A stretch of DNA of 19,507 bases from JBLKSS01 sp047607725 (GTDB taxonomy: Bacteria > Pseudomonadota > Gammaproteobacteria > Enterobacterales > Enterobacteriaceae). Numbering within the stretch: position 1 is the stretch's first letter; the number at the start of each line of letters is the position of its first letter. The stretch covers positions 1 to 19,507 of the forward strand of contig NZ_JBLKSS010000076.1 of NCBI RefSeq assembly GCF_047607725.1, read 5' to 3'. The position numbers and the translations under genes are program-made. A model generated the notes under the pieces. The model was not told where the DNA came from and did not search any database. It saw nothing but the letters and a program-made list of their open reading frames with translations. This document shows positions 16,149 through 19,507 of this stretch, piece after piece.

Positions 16149-17328
16149 TCAACTGGCCTTTTTAACCACCAGCGGCACGTCGAAAGCTTTACGCAAGGCG
16201 CGAACAAAGGCTTTATCGTGACAGATCGTTTTTCCGGGGCTGTCCGACAGCTTCGCCACCGGTTTACCGTTGCACTCCACCAGTTTGATGACGATGTTGA
16301 GCGGCTTAACGGCGGGGATATCGCAGGTCAGCCGGGTGCCGATACCAAAAACGAGATTGATGCGCTGCCAGAAATGGCGGTAAAGCATCAGCGCCTTGTC
16401 GAAATCGAGGCTGTCGGAAAACACCAGCGTTTTGCCAAGCGGATCAATGCCCAACCGTTCATAATGTGCAATCGCCTTCTCGCCCCATTCCACCGGGTCG
16501 CCGGAGTCGTGACGCAGGCCCTGATAGGCATGGGCGAACGCCGGCCCGAAGTCGCGTAAAAAGGCATCCATCGTGATGCAGTCGGTGAGCGCGATCCCTA
16601 ACTGGTCGGGGTATTCGTCCAGCCAGGCCTGCAGCGCGGTGCGCTGGCTGTTGGCCAGATCGGGGCTTATCTGCTGAATGCGCCTGGGTGCCGACCGGCG
16701 GCAGGCCGCATTCCCGCGCCAACTGGTAGTTGCTGGTGCCGATAAGGTAGGGAAACGTCCGCTGTAGTTCGGCAACCACATCAAACTGGACCTGGCGCGA
16801 GAAGCGGCGGCGGGTGCCGAAATCCATAGGCCTGAAGCGGGACATGTCCACATCCGCACTGAGATGGCGAAAATAGCGCAGCTTCGCCACCGCGTCAGCG
16901 GGCGCGATTTGCGGCGAGCGGCGGCGGTGCACCACCTCGCTTATCACCGCGAGCAGCAGCACTTCCCATAAAATGACGTCGCGCCAGGGGCCGGTGATGC
17001 GAATATCGAATTTGCCGTGGTGATTACGTACTCGCACCTGGCTCGGGTTAAAGCGGAACTGGCGCAGCCAGTTGAAATAGTCGCTTTGAAAAAACGACAA
17101 TCCGCGCCGGTAGGCAAACTCCTCCTGGTCCAATTTCAAACTACGCATCATCTCAATCTGGGCACTGATGTCGGCGGCGTATTCCCCCAGCAGATCGTCC
17201 CCGCGGCAGCGGAACTCCGCGCTCACCGTTACATCATAGTAGCGATGAAAAACGGTTTGCTGCATATGAAATTTATAGGCATCAGTGTCGAGTATCGACG
17301 TTAAAATCGGATCGGTAGCAACATTCAT
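16149..17328 (-). pseudogene. pncB: pncB nicotinate phosphoribosyltransferase, disrupted by small deletion
   Basis: PncB converts nicotinate, PRPP and ATP to nicotinate mononucleotide in the Preiss-Handler branch of NAD salvage. The start at 17328 gives MNVATDPILTSILDTDAYKF, the same length as the E. coli N-terminus. The frame reads through DFGTRRRFSRQVQ, IGTSNYQLAREC and GTQAH to about 16678, then shifts. The remainder continues in another frame from QISPDLANSQ to VRALRKAFDVPLVVKKAS at 16149. Compared with the family motif GTQAHEWFQAHQQ, about 17 bases are missing, centred on the junction at 16677/16678. The His just before the break corresponds to the histidine phosphorylated during catalysis (His219 in Salmonella, as recalled). 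The deletion is larger than a typical base-call error. Both halves remain well conserved. Confidence 0.93.
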
Positions 17329-17632
17329 GGTGCGTTCAAGCATCCTTTTACGACATCTCATCTCAGTCGGATAAGGGGTAACGGCCATGAAAAGCCGCGT
17401 TATCCTATAAGTGTAGTCACATCAGAGCACAGTTGACGTGATAACGTCGGGACCAAACGTGCCGTCCCGCGGGTTAGTCGCCCGGTCATTTGGCGAGTTT
17501 TCCCGCCCGCCCGCGCTGTTTTTTGCGCGAACGCTACATTTTAGCGCGCTTGCCGGGCTTTACAATGGCAACCTGCCGCTAACAGGAATAGACTTAACGG
17601 CAGAAATCGACACTGATGCCTAAAGGTTAACT
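17329..17632. promoter_or_regulatory. Divergent pncB-pepN intergenic region
   Basis: These 304 bases separate the divergent pncB and pepN starts. Towards pepN there is TACAAT (17561-17566), a five-of-six match to a -10 element, about 65 bases before the start, but without a clear -35. AAAGG six bases before the pepN ATG is its ribosome-binding site. Towards pncB an AT-containing stretch around 17400-17415 could hold a -10. I see no palindrome resembling a NadR-type operator. No gene is supported here. Confidence 0.45.
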
Positions 17633-19370
17633 ATGACGCAACAGCCGCAAGCCAAGTACCGCCATGATTATCGTGCGCCGGAATATACGATCATCGATAT
17701 TCACCTGGATTTTGATCTCGAGGCCGAGAATACCACCGTTACGGCAACCAGCACCGTCGTGCGTCAGGGCCAGGCCGGCGCGCCCTTGCTGCTCAACGAC
17801 GAGGATTTACGCCTGCTGAGTTTGCGGGTGGACGACCAGGAGTGGACGCATTATCGCCTGGACGCCCCGGGATTGGTCATTGAGCAGTTGCCCGCCACCT
17901 TTACCTTGACCATCAAAACGCTGATTCATCCCGCCAACAATACCGCCCTGGAAGGGCTCTACCTTTCCGGCGGCGCGCTCTGTACCCAATGGCGAGGCGG
18001 AAGGTTTCCGCCACATTACCTTTTATCTGGACCGTCCGGATGTTCTGGCGCGTTTTACCACGCACATTTTGGCGGATAAGCAACGCTATCCGTTCCTGCT
18101 CTCCAACGGCAACCGTATTTATTACGGGGATAACTGTGATGGCCGGCATTGGGTAATCTGGGAAGATCCTTTTCCGAAACCGTGTTACCTCTTTGCGCTG
18201 GTGGCGGGGGATTTTGATGTATTGCGCGACAGCTTTACCACCCGCTCCGGCAGAGAGGTCGCGCTGGAGCTGTTTGTCGATCGCGGCAACCTGGATCGCG
18301 CCGACTGGGCGATTGCGTCCCTCAAGCACGCCATGCGTTGGGACGAAACCCGCTTCGGTCTTGAGTACGATCTGGATATTTATATGGTGGTGGCGGTCGA
18401 TTTCTTCAATATGGGCGCCATGGAAAATAAAGGGCTCAACGTCTTCAACGCCAAATATGTGCTGGCCCGGGCGCAAACCGCCACCGATGTGGATTATCTC
18501 AATATCGAACGGGTCATCGGCCATGAATATTTCCATAACTGGACCGGTAATCGCATCACCTGCCGCAACTGGTTTCAGCTCAGTCTGAAAGAGGGCCTGA
18601 CCGTATTCCGCGATCAGGAGTTCAGTTCGGATATCGGCTCGCGCGCCGTCAATCGAATCAATAATGTACGCGTGATGCGCAGCGCGCAGTTCGCCGAAGA
18701 CGCCAGCCCGATGGCGCACCCCATTCGCCCCGATAAAGTCATTGAAATGAATAACTTTTACACCTTGACGGTGTATGAAAAGGGCGCCGAGATGATCCGT
18801 ATGCTGCATACCCTGCTGGGGGAGGAAAAGTTTCAGGCCGGCATGAGCCGCTACGTTTCCCGCCACGATGGCAGCGCCGCCACCTGCGAAGATTTCGTCG
18901 TGGCGATGGAGGAGGCCGGCGATATCGATTTGACGCTGTTCCGCCGCTGGTACAGCCAGTCAGGTACGCCGCTGGTGACGGTGCGCGACGATTATAATGC
19001 CGAGCTGGAGCAATATACCCTGCACGTTACGCAGATGACGCCGCCGACGCCGGACCAGCAGGAAAAACAGGCGCTGCATATTCCGCTGGATATCGAACTG
19101 TACGATAACCACGGACCGGTAATCCCGCTACAGCACGTCGGCGCGCCGGTAAATTCGGTGCTGAACGTGACCGAGAGCGTACAGACGTTTATTTTCGATC
19201 ATGTGCCGTCGCTGCCCATCCCCTCGCTGCTGCGCGAATTTTCCGCGCCGGTGAAGCTGGATTATCCCTATAGCGATCAGCAATTGATTACCCTGATGCG
19301 TTTCGCCACCAGCGATTTCTCCCGCTGGGACGCGGCGCAAAGCCTGCTGTCTATCTATATCCGTTTGAAC
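17633..19370 (+). pseudogene. pepN: pepN aminopeptidase N, frameshifted and truncated by IS66 insertion
   Basis: PepN is the main cytoplasmic M1-family zinc aminopeptidase (about 870 residues in E. coli). The frame starts at 17633 with MTQQPQAKYRHDYRAPEYTI. One extra G at about 17991-17992, in the codons after GGALCTQ, shifts the frame. The true continuation runs from about 17993 in another frame. The GAMEN substrate-binding motif is at 18414-18428 and the zinc motif HEYFH at 18522-18536, with the third ligand Glu in LKEGLTVF downstream. Similarity stops abruptly at 19370 (SIYIRLN), where an IS66 terminus begins, so roughly the last third is missing from this window. Frameshift and insertion are two independent inactivating events. 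The chance downstream start at 18069 would lack the N-terminal domain and is not a plausible functional gene. Confidence 0.95.
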
Positions 19371-19507
19371 GTAAGCGTACGCCCAGCGCCGTATTGACAG
19401 TTATTCAGCAGGGATGGTGAGGTTCCACGGCAGGAGCTCTTTGATTTTGTTGATGGGATGATCCGCGATAATCGCCAGCACATGGCGCAGATACGCTTCC
19501 GGCTCCA
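19371..19507 (-). mobile_element. IS66-family insertion sequence, right end (partial)
   Basis: The element begins exactly where pepN homology ends, with the IS66-type terminus GTAAGCGTACGCCCAGCG. Thirty bases inside is the stop codon of a minus-strand tnpC. It continues beyond the window. The 8 bases before it (19363-19370, GTTTGAAC) are the candidate target duplication. The element is oriented so that its genes read towards pepN's start. Confidence 0.88.
19401..19507 (-). CDS. tnpC: IS66 family transposase TnpC, C-terminal end (partial)
   Basis: The minus strand from 19507 to the stop at 19403-19401 reads EPEAYLRHVLAIIADHPINK and then IKELLPWNLTIPAE. This matches the conserved C-terminal tail of IS66-family DDE transposases, in which a PEAYL...ADHP segment and a LLPWN motif close the protein. 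Only 34 residues are inside the window; the DDE catalytic core is outside, so integrity cannot be judged. The stop lies 30 bases from the IS terminus, a usual spacing for this family. Confidence 0.9.
   Translation of the reverse strand, partial: EPEAYLRHVLAIIADHPINKIKELLPWNLTIPAE

Noticed and set aside
17329..17450. Possible NadR operator in front of pncB
   Set aside because: I looked for a TGTTTA-type inverted repeat and found none.
1..19507. CRISPR array, tRNA or rRNA genes, toxin-antitoxin or defence system
   Set aside because: No regularly spaced repeats, no tRNA cloverleaf-like sequence and no rRNA-like conserved blocks were seen. Everything except the IS ends and the 7575-8404 gap fits the conserved enterobacterial gene order.

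Overview
The window looks like an Enterobacterales chromosome segment. Its gene order matches the region around mukFEB in E. coli: (elyC) - cmoM - mukF - mukE - mukB - ldtD - mepK - gloC - aspC - ompF - asnS - pncB - pepN, with the same relative orientations. Housekeeping genes are intact while accessory ones carry fresh small lesions, and insertion-sequence (IS) ends lie at both edges. This combination suggests a recently host-restricted symbiont, most likely of the Sodalis clade. That assignment is inference from synteny, protein similarity recalled from memory and the pattern of decay; no search was run.

Layout. Positions 1-139 are AT-rich and end in an IS66-type terminus that cuts divergent elyC after about seven codons. 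cmoM, mukF, mukE and mukB (313-7574) form a tightly overlapping plus-strand operon. About 830 bp without a convincing gene (7575-8404) carry several short inverted repeats. Three plus-strand genes for cell-wall and metabolic functions follow: ldtD (L,D-transpeptidase, intact), mepK (murein endopeptidase, intact) and gloC (glyoxalase II type II, broken). Next come minus-strand aspC (intact), ompF (broken three times), asnS (intact) and pncB (broken). Divergent pepN is frameshifted and then interrupted by an IS66-family element whose TnpC C-terminus runs off the right edge.

Biology. The intact set covers chromosome organisation (MukBEF), tRNA charging (AsnS), transamination (AspC) and peptidoglycan cross-link formation and cleavage (LdtD and MepK). 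The lost set covers nicotinate salvage (PncB), a general porin (OmpF), methylglyoxal detoxification (GloC), an aminopeptidase (PepN) and an envelope factor (ElyC). ompF still has a recognisable enterobacterial promoter, sRNA-target leader and terminator, so its inactivation appears recent.

I found no previously undescribed system. The points worth a second look are the pattern of gene loss, the IS66 ends, changes in cmoM, and the gap upstream of ldtD.
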